The notes beneath the pieces were generated by a model. It saw only the letters and a list, made by a program, of their open reading frames with translations. It was not told the origin of the DNA and made no database searches. 64,000 bases of DNA from Alphaproteobacteria bacterium (GTDB lineage Bacteria; Pseudomonadota; Alphaproteobacteria; Caulobacterales; Parvularculaceae): positions 1 to 64,000 of the forward strand of contig JAUHYK010000001.1 of NCBI GenBank assembly GCA_030426465.1. The letters are read 5' to 3'. Within the stretch, counting starts at the first letter, position 1, and each line of letters opens with the position of its first letter. Position numbers and translations under genes: made by a program. This document shows, piece after piece, positions 49,446-58,655 of the stretch.

Positions 49446-51344
49446 ATGACAAAAAGACACCTCGCGCGCCCCTTTGGCGCGCTCGCCGCCGTTTCCATGC
49501 TGGCGCTCGTCGCCGGTTGCGGCCAGGACGCAGGCGATACTGAAACAAGTGCGGCGACGCCCGCCGCCTCTGCGCCGCAGAGCGCCGCGGAAGACGCCGC
49601 GCCAACCGACGCCGACGCCGCCAACTTCATCGCTGAAGTGGAAAAATGGACCAGGGATTTCGGCGAATATTACGCCCGCATCTCCTGGGTTCAGGCGACC
49701 TATATCAACTACGACACAAACTGGCTTGTGACGAAGGCCGACACCGAAGCCACGGAAAAAGGCGTTGAATTCGCCAACGAGGCCAAACGCTTCAACGATC
49801 TCGACCTGCCTGCGGGCATGCGCCGCAAACTTGAGGCGATCAAGCTTGGCGTCAATCTCCCGGCGCCGTCGCGCCCTGGCGCAGCCGCTGAACTCGCCGA
49901 AGTCAACACCCGCATGGGCGCAGCATACGAGACCGGCAAGATCGATCTCGACGGCAAGATGGTCCCCCGTTCCGACCTCGAAGTGATGATGGGCGAAGTC
50001 CGCGACCCGGCGAAGCTTCAGGAAATCTGGACCAAATGGCGCGAGGTCCCGGTCGCTGCCGACGCAGACGGCAACACCATCAAATCCGACTACGCCAAGA
50101 TGGTGAAGCTCGCCAACGAAGGCGCCCGCGAGCTCGGCTACGCTGACGCCGGCGCCATGTGGCGGTCACGTTACGATATGGACCCTGACGCCTTCGCGGC
50201 CGAAATGGACCGTCTCTGGGGTCAGGTGAAGCCGCTTTATGACGAGCTTCATTGCTATGTCCGCGCGGAACTGAACGAAGAATATGGCGACGATGTTGTG
50301 CCGCTGGATCAGCCGATCCGCGCTGATCTTCTCGGCAATATGTGGGCGCAGACATGGAGCGGGCTCAACGATCTCGTCGCCCCTGAAGGCGCATCGCCCT
50401 CCTACAGCCTGACGGATCAACTCGTCGCAAATGGCTATGACGCCGAAAAAATCGTCAAAACCGGCGAAAACTTTTTCTCTTCGCTCGGCTTTGAACCGCT
50501 TCCCGAAACATTCTGGGAGCGCTCAATGATCACCAAGCCAGCCGATCGCGAAGTCGCTTGTCACGCGTCCGCCTGGGACCTCGACTGGGCCGACGATATC
50601 CGCATCAAGATGTGTACATCGGTCAACGCCGACGATTTCCGCACGGTCCATCACGAGCTTGGCCACAATTATTACCAGCGCGCCTATCAGGACAAATCGG
50701 TTCTGTTCCAGACGGGCGCCAATGGCGGCTTCCACGAAGCCATCGGCGACATGATCTCCTTGTCGATTACGCCGGAATATCTCAACAAAATCGGCCTGAT
50801 TGACGAAGTTCCGGACGCCTCCAAAGATCTGGGGCTGCTCATGAACGAAGCGATGGAAGGTGTTGCGTTCCTGCCCTTCGGCCTCCTCATGGACAAATGG
50901 CGCTGGGAGGTTTTCTCCGGCGAGCTGACGCCGGAAACCTACAACGAAGGCTGGTGGAAACTGCGCGAACAATACCAAGGCATCCGCCCGCCGGTCGCGC
51001 GCGGCTCGCAGTATTTCGATCCGGGCGGGAAATATCATATCCCCGGCAACGTTTCTTATGAACGTTACTTCCTCGCTCGTATCCTGCAGTTCCAGTTCCA
51101 CAAAGCGGCCTGCGAAATCGCTGGCTGGGAAGGCCCGCTCCATCGCTGTTCCGTTTACGGATCGAAGGCGGTCGGCGCACGCTTCAACGCCATGCTCGAA
51201 CTTGGCGCATCCGAGCCCTGGCCGGAGGCGCTCGCCGCCTTCACCGGCTCGCGTGAAATGGACGGATCGGCCATGGTCGATTATTTCCAGCCTCTGCTCG
51301 ATTGGCTGCAAGAACAGAATGAAGGCCGCTCCTGCGGTTGGTGA
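49446..51344 (+). CDS. M2 family metallopeptidase (peptidyl-dipeptidase A-like lipoprotein)
   Basis: A 632-residue ACE-type zinc peptidase. The N-terminus is a lipoprotein signal (LALVAGCGQDAG), so it is anchored in the envelope, with a Thr/Ala-rich spacer after it. The zinc site is HHELGH (His403, Glu404, His407) with third ligand Glu431 in FHEAIGDMISLS. The C-terminal HKAACEIAGWEGPLHRCSVYG has two Cys in the usual place. M2 enzymes release C-terminal dipeptides. The start has a GGGAG site, and an intrinsic terminator follows 19 bases after the stop. Confidence 0.95.
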   Translation: MTKRHLARPFGALAAVSMLALVAGCGQDAGDTETSAATPAASAPQSAAEDAAPTDADAANFIAEVEKWTRDFGEYYARISWVQATYINYDTNWLVTKADTEATEKGVEFANEAKRFNDLDLPAGMRRKLEAIKLGVNLPAPSRPGAAAELAEVNTRMGAAYETGKIDLDGKMVPRSDLEVMMGEVRDPAKLQEIWTKWREVPVAADADGNTIKSDYAKMVKLANEGARELGYADAGAMWRSRYDMDPDAFAAEMDRLWGQVKPLYDELHCYVRAELNEEYGDDVVPLDQPIRADLLGNMWAQTWSGLNDLVAPEGASPSYSLTDQLVANGYDAEKIVKTGENFFSSLGFEPLPETFWERSMITKPADREVACHASAWDLDWADDIRIKMCTSVNADDFRTVHHELGHNYYQRAYQDKSVLFQTGANGGFHEAIGDMISLSITPEYLNKIGLIDEVPDASKDLGLLMNEAMEGVAFLPFGLLMDKWRWEVFSGELTPETYNEGWWKLREQYQGIRPPVARGSQYFDPGGKYHIPGNVSYERYFLARILQFQFHKAACEIAGWEGPLHRCSVYGSKAVGARFNAMLELGASEPWPEALAAFTGSREMDGSAMVDYFQPLLDWLQEQNEGRSCGW

Positions 51345-51362
51345 TCTGACTCTTAAAACAGC

Positions 51363-51391
51363 AAAAAGCCCCGGTTTTCCGGGGCTTTTTT
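51363..51391 (+). terminator. Intrinsic terminator after the M2 peptidase gene
   Basis: AAAAAGCCCCGG and CCGGGGCTTTTTT form a perfect stem with a TTTT loop. The A-rich 5' side means it may also stop minus-strand transcription from the his operon, whose last gene ends here. Confidence 0.92.
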
Positions 51392-52136
51392 ATTGGGCTA
51401 TCGCCGTGCAGCCATCCAGAACGCACGCGCCCATTGCCCTCGCCCAGGCGGCGTAACCCGCTGCGTTAAGGTGCAGCCCATCCGTTGTAAGATCGGTGCG
51501 CAACGTTCCATCCGGCGCCGCAAATATCGGCGTCAAATCAAGGTAAACATAACCGCTCGCTGCTGCGCGCTCATCCAAAATCACATTCGTCGCCCTCACC
51601 GTCGCCATCGCTTTGGCCTGGCGCGGCAGGATCGACATCACATAAAACTCTGTATCCGACATATCCCGCCTGAGAGATGCGACGGTGGAAATAATATTAT
51701 CCGCAATATGTTCAGCTGCATGGTCGTAGTGAACATCATTGGTGCCAATCAGGATGATAACACGATCCGGTTCGTTGCGACTCACCTGGTCGAGACGCAA
51801 CAACATGCCATCGCTTGTTCCCCAGCCGATACCGTAATTGGCGACTGGAACGCCTGGAAACATCGACGCCAGAGGCGCGTTTTCAGTGATGGAATCGCCA
51901 ACAAAGAGCGCGCCTTTCCTGATGGGCGGAAGGCTTTCAAGCTCGCGAAGCCGGCGCGTCACATGCGTTTTTGCGTCTCGTTTGTAACCGGCCCAGACAC
52001 TCGCGGAAATCTCCACCGCACGATCCCCGCTACCGCCATCCGTCGGCAGCCGTCCACGCATTACAGCAAGAAAAGAAACCGAAACGGCGCCCAACAAAAG
52101 CACGCCGAGAATAATGTTGCGCACCGCCGGCTTCAT
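51390..52136 (-). CDS. SGNH/GDSL hydrolase
   Basis: A 248-residue protein with an N-terminal membrane anchor or signal (IILGVLLLGAVSVSFLAVM). SGNH motifs are complete: Ser in FVGDSITEN, Gly in NYGIGWGTSDG, Asn in IGTNDVHYD and the Asp/His pair in TTDGLHLNAAG. Family members are esterases, including O-acetyl esterases of polysaccharides. The ATG overlaps the hisE stop by four bases, so it is co-translated with the histidine operon, an unexpected link. Confidence 0.9.
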   Translation of the reverse strand: MKPAVRNIILGVLLLGAVSVSFLAVMRGRLPTDGGSGDRAVEISASVWAGYKRDAKTHVTRRLRELESLPPIRKGALFVGDSITENAPLASMFPGVPVANYGIGWGTSDGMLLRLDQVSRNEPDRVIILIGTNDVHYDHAAEHIADNIISTVASLRRDMSDTEFYVMSILPRQAKAMATVRATNVILDERAAASGYVYLDLTPIFAAPDGTLRTDLTTDGLHLNAAGYAAWARAMGACVLDGCTAIAQ

Positions 52137-52468
52137 GTTTTGCGAGATGCTTTTTCGTCGTGCCCTGATGTTCCCTCCCGCGCGGCGAGCGCGTTGGCGA
52201 CGTCGCTGAGAGATGCATCTTGCTGCACGAGCATAACCGTGAGGTGGTAAAGCACGTCAGCGGCCTCGGCGGTGAGATGGTTTTTGTCGCCGGAAACGGC
52301 GGCCAGCGCAGCTTCAACCGCCTCTTCCCCGAATTTCTTTGCGCATTTTTGCGGCCCGCCCGCCAGCAGTGATGCGGTGTAGGAACTATCCGCGCCAGCG
52401 CCCTTGCGCGAGGCGATAGTCGCCTCAAGACGCTGCAACACGGCGCCGATATCGTTATTGCCGGACAT
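52133..52468 (-). CDS. hisE: Phosphoribosyl-ATP diphosphatase
   Basis: HisE, 111 residues, second step of histidine synthesis. The MazG-like helices KFGEEAVEAALAAVSGDKN and TAEAADVLYHLTVML carry the acidic metal sites. Length is typical. It begins nine bases after hisF and overlaps the SGNH gene start. HisI (cyclohydrolase) is not fused to it and is not in the window. Confidence 0.96.
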   Translation of the reverse strand: MSGNNDIGAVLQRLEATIASRKGAGADSSYTASLLAGGPQKCAKKFGEEAVEAALAAVSGDKNHLTAEAADVLYHLTVMLVQQDASLSDVANALAAREGTSGHDEKASRKT

Positions 52469-52477
52469 GCTTTCTCC

Positions 52478-53248
52478 TTACGCCGCTTTGGGAAGCCGCA
52501 TGGGCAGGCCCGCCGCCGCCATGGCCGCCTTCGCTTCAGCGATCGTGATCTCGCCGAAATGGAATATGGACGCTGCGAGCACTGCGGAGGCTTTGCCCTC
52601 TGTCGCCGCCTCAATGAGGTGCTCCACAGAACCCGCCCCGCCCGACGCGATAACGGGCACATCAACCGCCTGGGCGATGGCGCGCGTCAGGGCGATGTCA
52701 TAACCGGTTTTGACGCCGTCGCAGTCCATGGACGTCAACAGGATTTCCCCGGCGCCGCGGCTGACCACGTCTTTGGCGAATTCAATTGCATTGACGCCTG
52801 TCGCGTTGCGTCCGCCATGAGTGAAAATTTCCCAGCCATCTCCGACCTGCTTGGCGTCGATGGCGACAACAACGCATTGAGCGCCAAAACGCGCCGCTGC
52901 AGCATTGATAAGGTCGGGATTTTTCACCGCCGCCGTATTGATCGCCACCTTATCGGCCCCGGCGAGCAGGAGCGCGCGGAAATCGTCGATAGAGGCGACG
53001 CCACCGCCCACGGTCAGCGGCATGAAACAGCGTTCTGCGACCGTTGAAACCTTGTCGAGCAGGATGCCCCTGCCTTCATGGCTCGCCGAAATATCGAGAA
53101 AACAAAGCTCATCAGCGCCTGCGGCGTCATAGGCCTCTGCGGCGGCCGCAGGATCGCCGGCGTCGCGCAAATTGACGAAATTGACGCCTTTTACGACACG
53201 TCCGTCTTTCACATCGAGACAGGGAATGATCCGTATATTGAGCATCAA
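52478..53248 (-). CDS. hisF: Imidazole glycerol phosphate synthase, cyclase subunit
   Basis: HisF, 256 residues, a (beta/alpha)8 barrel. [19 protein letters not shown] at the start and catalytic Asp130-type [15 protein letters not shown] in the middle are diagnostic; [20 protein letters not shown] and [13 protein letters not shown] are the phosphate loops. Its ATG overlaps the stop of the CYTH-CHAD gene by four bases. It works with HisH (55612-56256). Confidence 0.98.
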   Translation of the reverse strand: MMLNIRIIPCLDVKDGRVVKGVNFVNLRDAGDPAAAAEAYDAAGADELCFLDISASHEGRGILLDKVSTVAERCFMPLTVGGGVASIDDFRALLLAGADKVAINTAAVKNPDLINAAAARFGAQCVVVAIDAKQVGDGWEIFTHGGRNATGVNAIEFAKDVVSRGAGEILLTSMDCDGVKTGYDIALTRAIAQAVDVPVIASGGAGSVEHLIEAATEGKASAVLAASIFHFGEITIAEAKAAMAAAGLPMRLPKAA

Positions 53249-54807
53249 TCTTGTTCAATTCGCCAGAAGGGCGTCATCTTTTCAAACGCCTCAAAGGCGG
53301 CGTCAATCTTTTTAGCGGCTTCACGCGCTTCGGCCGCCTTGTAGCCTGAAATGAAACCCGCCGCGCGCATGGCGCCGCCGCCCGCCGGTGTCCGCCCTTG
53401 CGCCGCTGCATCCGCGAGGTGCTGAGCGACGACGGCGTCATTAACCGCGCCGAAGGAGTCCTGAAGTTCTGACAAGGCCGACATATAGGGCTTACGCCGC
53501 TCTTTCGGATAGAGGTCGCGAAAAAGCTGGACCGGGTAACGCAGTTTTTTGAGCGCAATGCGCAAAGGGTGGCGCGCCGCCAGATCAACAGCGCCCTTCA
53601 CCTCCTCCGCTGTGCGGAAGGCTTTGCGCAAGGCGCGGTCGAGCGCTTTTGGCGCGTACTCCATGACCGGGCGGTCCAGCGGCGCTCTGGCGTTTTGCCG
53701 CCAGCGCTGAAGCGAGCCAGCCGCAGCAAGATCAATCAGAAAACCGGTAAAATCTGGCGAGGAGATGATAGCGACGGCTTTCGCCCAAGCTTCAGCCCGC
53801 TTCGCCTCAGCTGCGGCTTTTAGCGCCCGAAGGCTTTCCGGCGCATAATCGGCTTCGAGCGCCGCCGGTAAGGTCTCTCCAAGAAACACGTCCCAATCCC
53901 GCGCAGGCCCCAAACCGGCTGCGAAAGTTTTCGCCCGAGCGGCAAGACCCGCAACCTCGCCTGATTTCAGGTGGCGGCGATAAATCCGCTCCATGGCGCG
54001 CAAACGCCTGAGAACCACCCGCATCTGGTGGACGCCCTCAGGGCGGCGAAAATCGACCAGCGCGCCCTGAAGCGATGACGCGCGAGCAGCACATGCGGAA
54101 AGGGACATGGCCAGCACATCGCCCGCAGTCATTTCGGGGTCGAGACTGACCCTAACAGCCTTGCCTACGGGGTCGGCGCCGGGAAGTTGCGCCAGGGCGA
54201 CCTCCAGCTTGGAAACCATTGAAAAGCGCAAAGGCGCATTCACCACCAGAAGCCTTGCGAAGTCGAACACCGCCGCCGGTTCACCCGAAACCAGCTCCAA
54301 CTCAAGCTCCGCCAGCGGGCCAGGGCAGGCGCGCCCTTCCCCGTCCAGCGCTTCAGCAGAACCTAAATCGATAGCGAGTTCGATTTCGGCGCCTTTGAAC
54401 CGGATGACCAACGCCCAGCGATCAACGATGGTTTTCACAAGCGGCACAAGATGGTCACGATGTTCGGTAATCAGCCGGTCAATTTCCTCATCTCCGGTCG
54501 CGACCGGAAAGTCAGAGGCGCGGTCCAAAAAGGTTTCAAACTCCAGCCTGCTGGTCGCATCCTTGCTTTTGGCTTTGACAGCCTGAACAAGGTCCGCTCC
54601 CTCCTCCCGCAGACGCAGGCTCAGGCCCCGCGCCGCCAGGACGCCGTCAAAAGTGTCATAATAAGTTGAGGAAAGCCGCTCCCAAGCGCCGCCGCCTTCT
54701 CCAGATGAAGGCGCCAGCGCGGCAAAGAAATCACTGGCCGGGAGCGCGGCCAGATCCGCCGACGGACCGGTGAATTTCAGCTCAAACTCGATGCGGCCCC
54801 TATCCAT
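53245..54807 (-). CDS. CYTH-CHAD domain protein within the his operon
   Basis: A 520-residue protein from [12 protein letters not shown]; the longer frame to 54867 has no family support. Residues 1-200 are a CYTH triphosphatase domain with the ExExK motif (EFELK) and [16 protein letters not shown]. Residues 225-515 are a CHAD domain with [20 protein letters not shown] and [18 protein letters not shown], whose His and Arg/Lys pairs bind polyphosphate. CYTH proteins hydrolyse inorganic triphosphate or bind polyphosphate. The gene sits between hisA and hisF and overlaps hisF by four bases, so translation is coupled to the pathway enzymes. Confidence 0.92.
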   Translation of the reverse strand: MDRGRIEFELKFTGPSADLAALPASDFFAALAPSSGEGGGAWERLSSTYYDTFDGVLAARGLSLRLREEGADLVQAVKAKSKDATSRLEFETFLDRASDFPVATGDEEIDRLITEHRDHLVPLVKTIVDRWALVIRFKGAEIELAIDLGSAEALDGEGRACPGPLAELELELVSGEPAAVFDFARLLVVNAPLRFSMVSKLEVALAQLPGADPVGKAVRVSLDPEMTAGDVLAMSLSACAARASSLQGALVDFRRPEGVHQMRVVLRRLRAMERIYRRHLKSGEVAGLAARAKTFAAGLGPARDWDVFLGETLPAALEADYAPESLRALKAAAEAKRAEAWAKAVAIISSPDFTGFLIDLAAAGSLQRWRQNARAPLDRPVMEYAPKALDRALRKAFRTAEEVKGAVDLAARHPLRIALKKLRYPVQLFRDLYPKERRKPYMSALSELQDSFGAVNDAVVAQHLADAAAQGRTPAGGGAMRAAGFISGYKAAEAREAAKKIDAAFEAFEKMTPFWRIEQD

Positions 54808-54883
54808 GACCCGGCGCCCGCCCCCCGAAATACGCAACAGGGTCAAGCATACTGGACCCAGCGGCAAATGACCAATTCCAGCC

Positions 54884-55615
54884 CTACCGGGCCGCGGCTA
54901 TAGCCTCTGCCGGGTCGATTCGCCCGTCATAGAGCGCCCGTCCGATAATGACGCCCTCGATATTGGCATGCGCCGTTTTCAGCGCCTTGATATCGTCAAG
55001 CGACGCCACGCCGCCCGATGCGATCACCGGTATGGCCGAGACATCGGCGAGCGCCGCGGTCGCTTCCACATTCACACCCGCAAGCGCGCCGTCGCGACTG
55101 ATATCGGTATACACCACCGCAGCAACACCTTGATCTTCATACCGTTTCACCAGATCGGCGGGACTTGTCTGAGTGTCGCCATCCCAGCCGTCAGTCTTTA
55201 CCCGGCCGTCGCGCGCATCGACGCCGAGAACAATCTGGCCCGGATAACGCTTGCAGGCTTTGGTGACGAAATCCGGGTCGTTGACGGCGGCCGTACCGAG
55301 GATCACACGGGCCATACCAGCCCCTAACCATCGCTCCACCGCCGCGAGATCCCTCACGCCGCCGCCGAGCTGGGTCTTCAGAGAAATGCGCTCCAAGATA
55401 GCGTCGACAGCGTCGCCATTTACCGCCGCGCCGGCGAAGGCGCCATCCAAGTCTACTATATGGACCCAAGAAAATCCTGCCGCCTCGAATACGGCCGCCT
55501 GTGAGGCTGGGTCTGAATTATAGACTGTTGAGTCCTCCATGCGGCCATGGAGTAAGCGCACACACTCACCGCCTTTGAGATCGATGGCGGGATAAAGGGT
55601 CAGACTTTTCGTCAT
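54884..55615 (-). CDS. hisA: ProFAR isomerase
   Basis: HisA, 243 residues, a (beta/alpha)8 barrel like HisF. LYPAIDLKGGECVRLLHGRM at the N-terminus and VVYTDISRDGALAGVNVEA carry the two catalytic Asp. GGVRDLAAVERWLGAGMARV and VIASGGVASLDDI are the phosphate-binding loops. It overlaps the hisH stop by four bases; the CYTH-CHAD gene starts 76 bases later. Confidence 0.98.
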   Translation of the reverse strand: MTKSLTLYPAIDLKGGECVRLLHGRMEDSTVYNSDPASQAAVFEAAGFSWVHIVDLDGAFAGAAVNGDAVDAILERISLKTQLGGGVRDLAAVERWLGAGMARVILGTAAVNDPDFVTKACKRYPGQIVLGVDARDGRVKTDGWDGDTQTSPADLVKRYEDQGVAAVVYTDISRDGALAGVNVEATAALADVSAIPVIASGGVASLDDIKALKTAHANIEGVIIGRALYDGRIDPAEAIAAAR

Positions 55616-56256
55616 GATGGGGACCAGGAAAGAAAGCGGCCGAGAAAGGCCAAACCGGCGGTCTGGGACTTCTCCGGGTGGAACTGCGCGCCCAGCAAAT
55701 TGTCCCGGCCGATCAGCGCGGCGACATCATGCTGGTGGCGGGTAACGCCATAAATATGAGCGTCGTTTTCGGCAGCGAAATGAAAGGAGTGGGCGAAATA
55801 AAACGACTCGCCGTCAAGCTCTTCAAACACCGCATGCGGAGCCGTGAGCCGGACCTCGTTCCAGCCCATCTGGGGCGCGCGGAATTGCGCTGAATGGGGA
55901 AGGGGAACGACCTCCCCGGGGATCCAGCCCAGCCCTTCCGAGCCCCCAAATTCGAGGCCTCTTGTGGCCAAAAGCTGCATCCCAACGCAAATGCCGAGAA
56001 ATGGCCGGCCTTCGACCAGCGCAACATGCTCGATGGCTTCCAGGACCCCGTCACGGGCGGCAAGACCCTGCATACAGGCGGCGAAGGCGCCGACGCCTGG
56101 CAGAATGATCCGGTCAGCCTTGCAGATAAAGTCAGCATCATCGGTCACCAAAACATGGCGCGCTAGACCAGCCTCGCGCGCAGCCCGCTCCACCGCCTTT
56201 TCGACAGAGCGCAAATTGCCGGAGCCGTAATCGATAATCGCCAAGGTCTCAGCCAT
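55612..56256 (-). CDS. hisH: Imidazole glycerol phosphate synthase, glutamine amidotransferase subunit
   Basis: HisH, 214 residues, a class I amidotransferase supplying ammonia to HisF. The nucleophile Cys is in PFLGICVGMQLLATRG and the His/Glu pair is in LLGAQFHPEKSQTAGL. IIDYGSGNLRSVEKAVERA is the usual N-terminus. It is the first gene of the hisH-hisA-CYTH/CHAD-hisF-hisE-SGNH unit. Confidence 0.98.
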   Translation of the reverse strand: MAETLAIIDYGSGNLRSVEKAVERAAREAGLARHVLVTDDADFICKADRIILPGVGAFAACMQGLAARDGVLEAIEHVALVEGRPFLGICVGMQLLATRGLEFGGSEGLGWIPGEVVPLPHSAQFRAPQMGWNEVRLTAPHAVFEELDGESFYFAHSFHFAAENDAHIYGVTRHQHDVAALIGRDNLLGAQFHPEKSQTAGLAFLGRFLSWSPS

Positions 56257-56314
56257 GGGCGAGGCTTGTACTCACGCAGCGTCCCAGAGCAAGGGGGGAG
56301 ACGAGACTCAAACA

Positions 56315-56345
56315 AAAACCGCGCCCTAAACCAGGGCGCGGTTTT
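56315..56345 (-). terminator. Bidirectional-looking terminator between small secreted genes and hisH
   Basis: AAAACCGCGCCCT pairs with AGGGCGCGGTTTT around a five-base loop. On the minus strand it ends in TTTTTGTTTG and lies 24 bases after the stop of the 56369-56632 gene, so it separates those genes from the his operon transcript. Confidence 0.88.
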
Positions 56346-56368
56346 CAATTTGATGCGGGTAAATTGCG

Positions 56369-56632
56369 TTAAGCGTCCGGAAAACAGGCTTGAATGGCGC
56401 CCTTCGCATTATCGCTTAGCGCTTCAAGGTCGGCCTCAGAAGTTACCGCCATCAGCTCGGCCGTCGCGTCAGCGTCGGCTATTTCTGCGAGACACGAACA
56501 CCCTGAAGCGTCGGTGCCGTTTTCCGCTGCATAGGCTTCACAATGGCCTTGAAGCTCGCTCGCCATGGCAGGCGAGAGGGCAGGGCTGAGCGCAAAGCCA
56601 GCGGCAGCGGCGGCAATCATCAGTTTTCTCAT
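56369..56632 (-). CDS. Small secreted Cys-motif protein, copy A
   Basis: An 87-residue protein from MRKLMIAAAAAGFALSP, which has a GGAAA site six bases ahead; an ATG four codons earlier is also open. The signal peptide is cut near AMAS|ELQG. The short mature part has HCEAYAAENGTDASGCSCLAE and ends in AKGAIQACFPDA. It is paralogous to the next gene; shared features are the G-x-D-x-S-G-C-x-C-L core and one Cys near each end, four in all. Function unknown. Confidence 0.75.
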   Translation of the reverse strand: MRKLMIAAAAAGFALSPALSPAMASELQGHCEAYAAENGTDASGCSCLAEIADADATAELMAVTSEADLEALSDNAKGAIQACFPDA

Positions 56633-56664
56633 AAGCGTTTCCATCCTTTGCTTTTTTCAGATTT

Positions 56665-56931
56665 TTAGCGTGTGCATTTGTCCATAGCGGCTTTGGCGCC
56701 GTCAGACGCTGCGCTGTAACGCTCGGCGGGATCGGCGATGTCAGCAAGCGCCAGAAATTCATCGGCGAGATCGCCAGCCTCGATTTCCGCCTCAAGACAG
56801 GCGCAACCCGAAGGGTCCCGGCCATCGGCTTCGAGCGTCGCCGTGCAGGCGTCAGCCCATTCGCCCGCGAAACTCGCGGACATCATCACACCCGCAATCG
56901 CGATGGCGGGCAGACCTATTTTGAAAAGCAT
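56665..56931 (-). CDS. Small secreted Cys-motif protein, copy B
   Basis: An 88-residue protein from MLFKIGLPAIAIAG, preceded by GGGAG; a longer frame begins at 56988. The signal peptide is cut near SFAG|EWAD. The mature part has ACTATLEADGRDPSGCACLEA and AKAAMDKCTR, the same Cys pattern as copy A. Copies A and B are tandem on one strand, 32 bases apart. I do not recognise the family; two disulfides or metal binding are possible. Confidence 0.75.
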   Translation of the reverse strand: MLFKIGLPAIAIAGVMMSASFAGEWADACTATLEADGRDPSGCACLEAEIEAGDLADEFLALADIADPAERYSAASDGAKAAMDKCTR

Positions 56932-57118
56932 TGATGCTCCCTTATTGCTTGGCGCGCTCGTAAGCCCTTGTTTTCGGGCGATACGCAACAGGAGCGCTTG
57001 TTTTCCTCCCAGTCCCCGGACGGGATGTCACCCGAAAGCGCCGGAAGCGTCAATTGTCTTATGCTGTGAGGACGGAAGGGGGGAGGGAACAAACTGCGCC
57101 GGCAGCTGTTTTTGTTAT

Positions 57119-57367
57119 ATGACCCAAGCAACTACAGCATATGAAGCCGGCCCCAAACCTGTGGAAAAATCACCGGAAGAAGCCGAAAACACCGACTCCT
57201 CGTTGCGCGTCGCCAATGAGGACACTGCGTCTCCAGTATCTGAGAAGCTGACGACTGAAGAGGTTCGACAGGGACATACTGGCGACCATGTTCGCTATAT
57301 CCTGATGGCGTCGACCGCAGGCATTCTGTTTGTTTTTGCGATCTTGTTGGCGCTTTACGTCCTTTAG
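57119..57367 (+). CDS. Small protein with a C-terminal membrane helix
   Basis: An 82-residue protein with a polar, acidic N-terminal part (KPVEKSPEEAENTDSS) and one C-terminal helix (YILMASTAGILFVFAILLALYVL), a tail-anchored layout. No recognised domain. It is divergent from copy B and convergent with hisB, nine bases apart. The ribosome site is weak (an upstream GGAGG lies about 35 bases away), so the start is less certain. Confidence 0.55.
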   Translation: MTQATTAYEAGPKPVEKSPEEAENTDSSLRVANEDTASPVSEKLTTEEVRQGHTGDHVRYILMASTAGILFVFAILLALYVL

Positions 57368-57376
57368 AACGAACGG

Positions 57377-57964
57377 CTAGAGCGATCCCTTGGTTGAGGG
57401 GGCGCCGCCGTCGCTGCGCGGATCCATTTCCAGCGCTTGCCTAAAGGCGCGTGCGGTCGCCTTGTAACAGCTCTCAATGATGTGGTGCGTGTTTTCGCCA
57501 TAGAGGTTTTCCACATGCAGGGTCAGCCCTGCATTCATGGCGAATGCGTGGAACCATTCCTTGAAAAGCTCTGTGTCCATATCGCCGACTTTTGGTCTCG
57601 CGAAATTGACCCGCCAAATCAGGTAAGGGCGTTTTGAAATATCGATGGTCGCCCGCGACAGGGTTTCGTCCATGGGAATGTAGGATGCGCCGAAACGGCG
57701 AATGCCGGCGCAGTCGCCAAGCGCCTTAGCGACCGCCTGGCCCATCACAATTCCAACATCTTCAACTGTGTGATGCATATCGATGTGGAGATCGCCTTCG
57801 GCGCGCACTTTCAGATCGATCATCGAATGCTTTGCGAAGGCTTCGAGCATGTGATCGAAAAACCCGACGCCGGTTTCGATATCGTAATCACCCGAGCCGT
57901 CGAGCTCGACCGCAACGAAAATCTCCGTCTCCCGCGTTTTCCGTTCAACCGTCGCCGCGCGCAT
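57377..57964 (-). CDS. hisB: Imidazoleglycerol-phosphate dehydratase
   Basis: HisB, 195 residues, single-function form. The manganese sites are in [12 protein letters not shown], the [14 protein letters not shown] block and [32 protein letters not shown] is the usual N-terminus. It lies on the same strand as hisH but is separated from it by the small secreted genes and the terminator at 56315, so it is probably transcribed apart from the other his genes. It is divergent from hslV. Confidence 0.97.
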   Translation of the reverse strand: MRAATVERKTRETEIFVAVELDGSGDYDIETGVGFFDHMLEAFAKHSMIDLKVRAEGDLHIDMHHTVEDVGIVMGQAVAKALGDCAGIRRFGASYIPMDETLSRATIDISKRPYLIWRVNFARPKVGDMDTELFKEWFHAFAMNAGLTLHVENLYGENTHHIIESCYKATARAFRQALEMDPRSDGGAPSTKGSL

Positions 57965-58109
57965 GATTGTCTCCTTTGACGCCGCCCTGCGAGGGTGGCA
58001 TTGAACCTCTAAAATCTTCGGCGCCGGGGCCCTAGTAGGGAAAAAACCCGCCGCCGTCCATGTTAAGCCCGTTCCCTGAAACGGTTATGAAGAGTTTAAA
58101 GGCAAAGTC

Positions 58110-58655
58110 ATGAGCAATGCGTCAATGCACGGAACAACCATTCTGGCGGTTCGAAAGGGCGGCGCAGTCGCAGTGGGCGGCGACGGGCAGGTGAGCCTCG
58201 GCAATACGGTGGTGAAGGGCGACGCCCGCAAGGTGCGACGGCTCGCCGGGGGCAAGGTGATCGCCGGGTTCGCCGGCGCCACCGCGGACGCCTTCACGCT
58301 ATTGGAGCGGCTGGAGGCGAAGCTGGAACAATATCCCGACCAGCTTACGCGCGCTTGCGTGGAGCTCGCCAAGGATTGGCGCACGGACCGGTATTTACGG
58401 CGCCTTGAGGCGATGATGATCGTCGCCGACAAGTCCGTCACCCTGACGCTATCCGGCGTCGGCGACGTTCTGGAACCACAATTCGGCGTCACAGGTATTG
58501 GGTCCGGCGGTGACTATGCGCGCTCCGCCGCGCGCGCGTTGATCGAGGAGACCGACCTGTCCGCTGAAGAGATCGTGAAAAAAGCGATGGCGATTGCAGC
58601 ATCGATTTGCGTTTACACGAATGAGTCTTTGACCCTCGAAAGCATTTCGGAATAA
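58110..58655 (+). CDS. hslV: ATP-dependent protease subunit HslV
   Basis: HslV, 181 residues, the proteasome-like peptidase of the HslUV complex. The mature N-terminal Thr is Thr9 in [12 protein letters not shown]. Asp in [11 protein letters not shown] (mature 17) and Lys in [12 protein letters not shown] (mature 33) complete the active site, with [16 protein letters not shown] supplying the conserved Ser. The short propeptide MSNASMHG is typical of alphaproteobacteria. hslU normally follows directly; here about 1.1 kb with another gene intervenes. Confidence 0.98.
   Translation: MSNASMHGTTILAVRKGGAVAVGGDGQVSLGNTVVKGDARKVRRLAGGKVIAGFAGATADAFTLLERLEAKLEQYPDQLTRACVELAKDWRTDRYLRRLEAMMIVADKSVTLTLSGVGDVLEPQFGVTGIGSGGDYARSAARALIEETDLSAEEIVKKAMAIAASICVYTNESLTLESISE

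Noticed and set aside
50523-51311. 262-codon minus-strand frame antisense to the M2 peptidase
   Set aside because: The M2 peptidase with HHELGH and a lipobox is clearly the real gene; the antisense frame has no domain.
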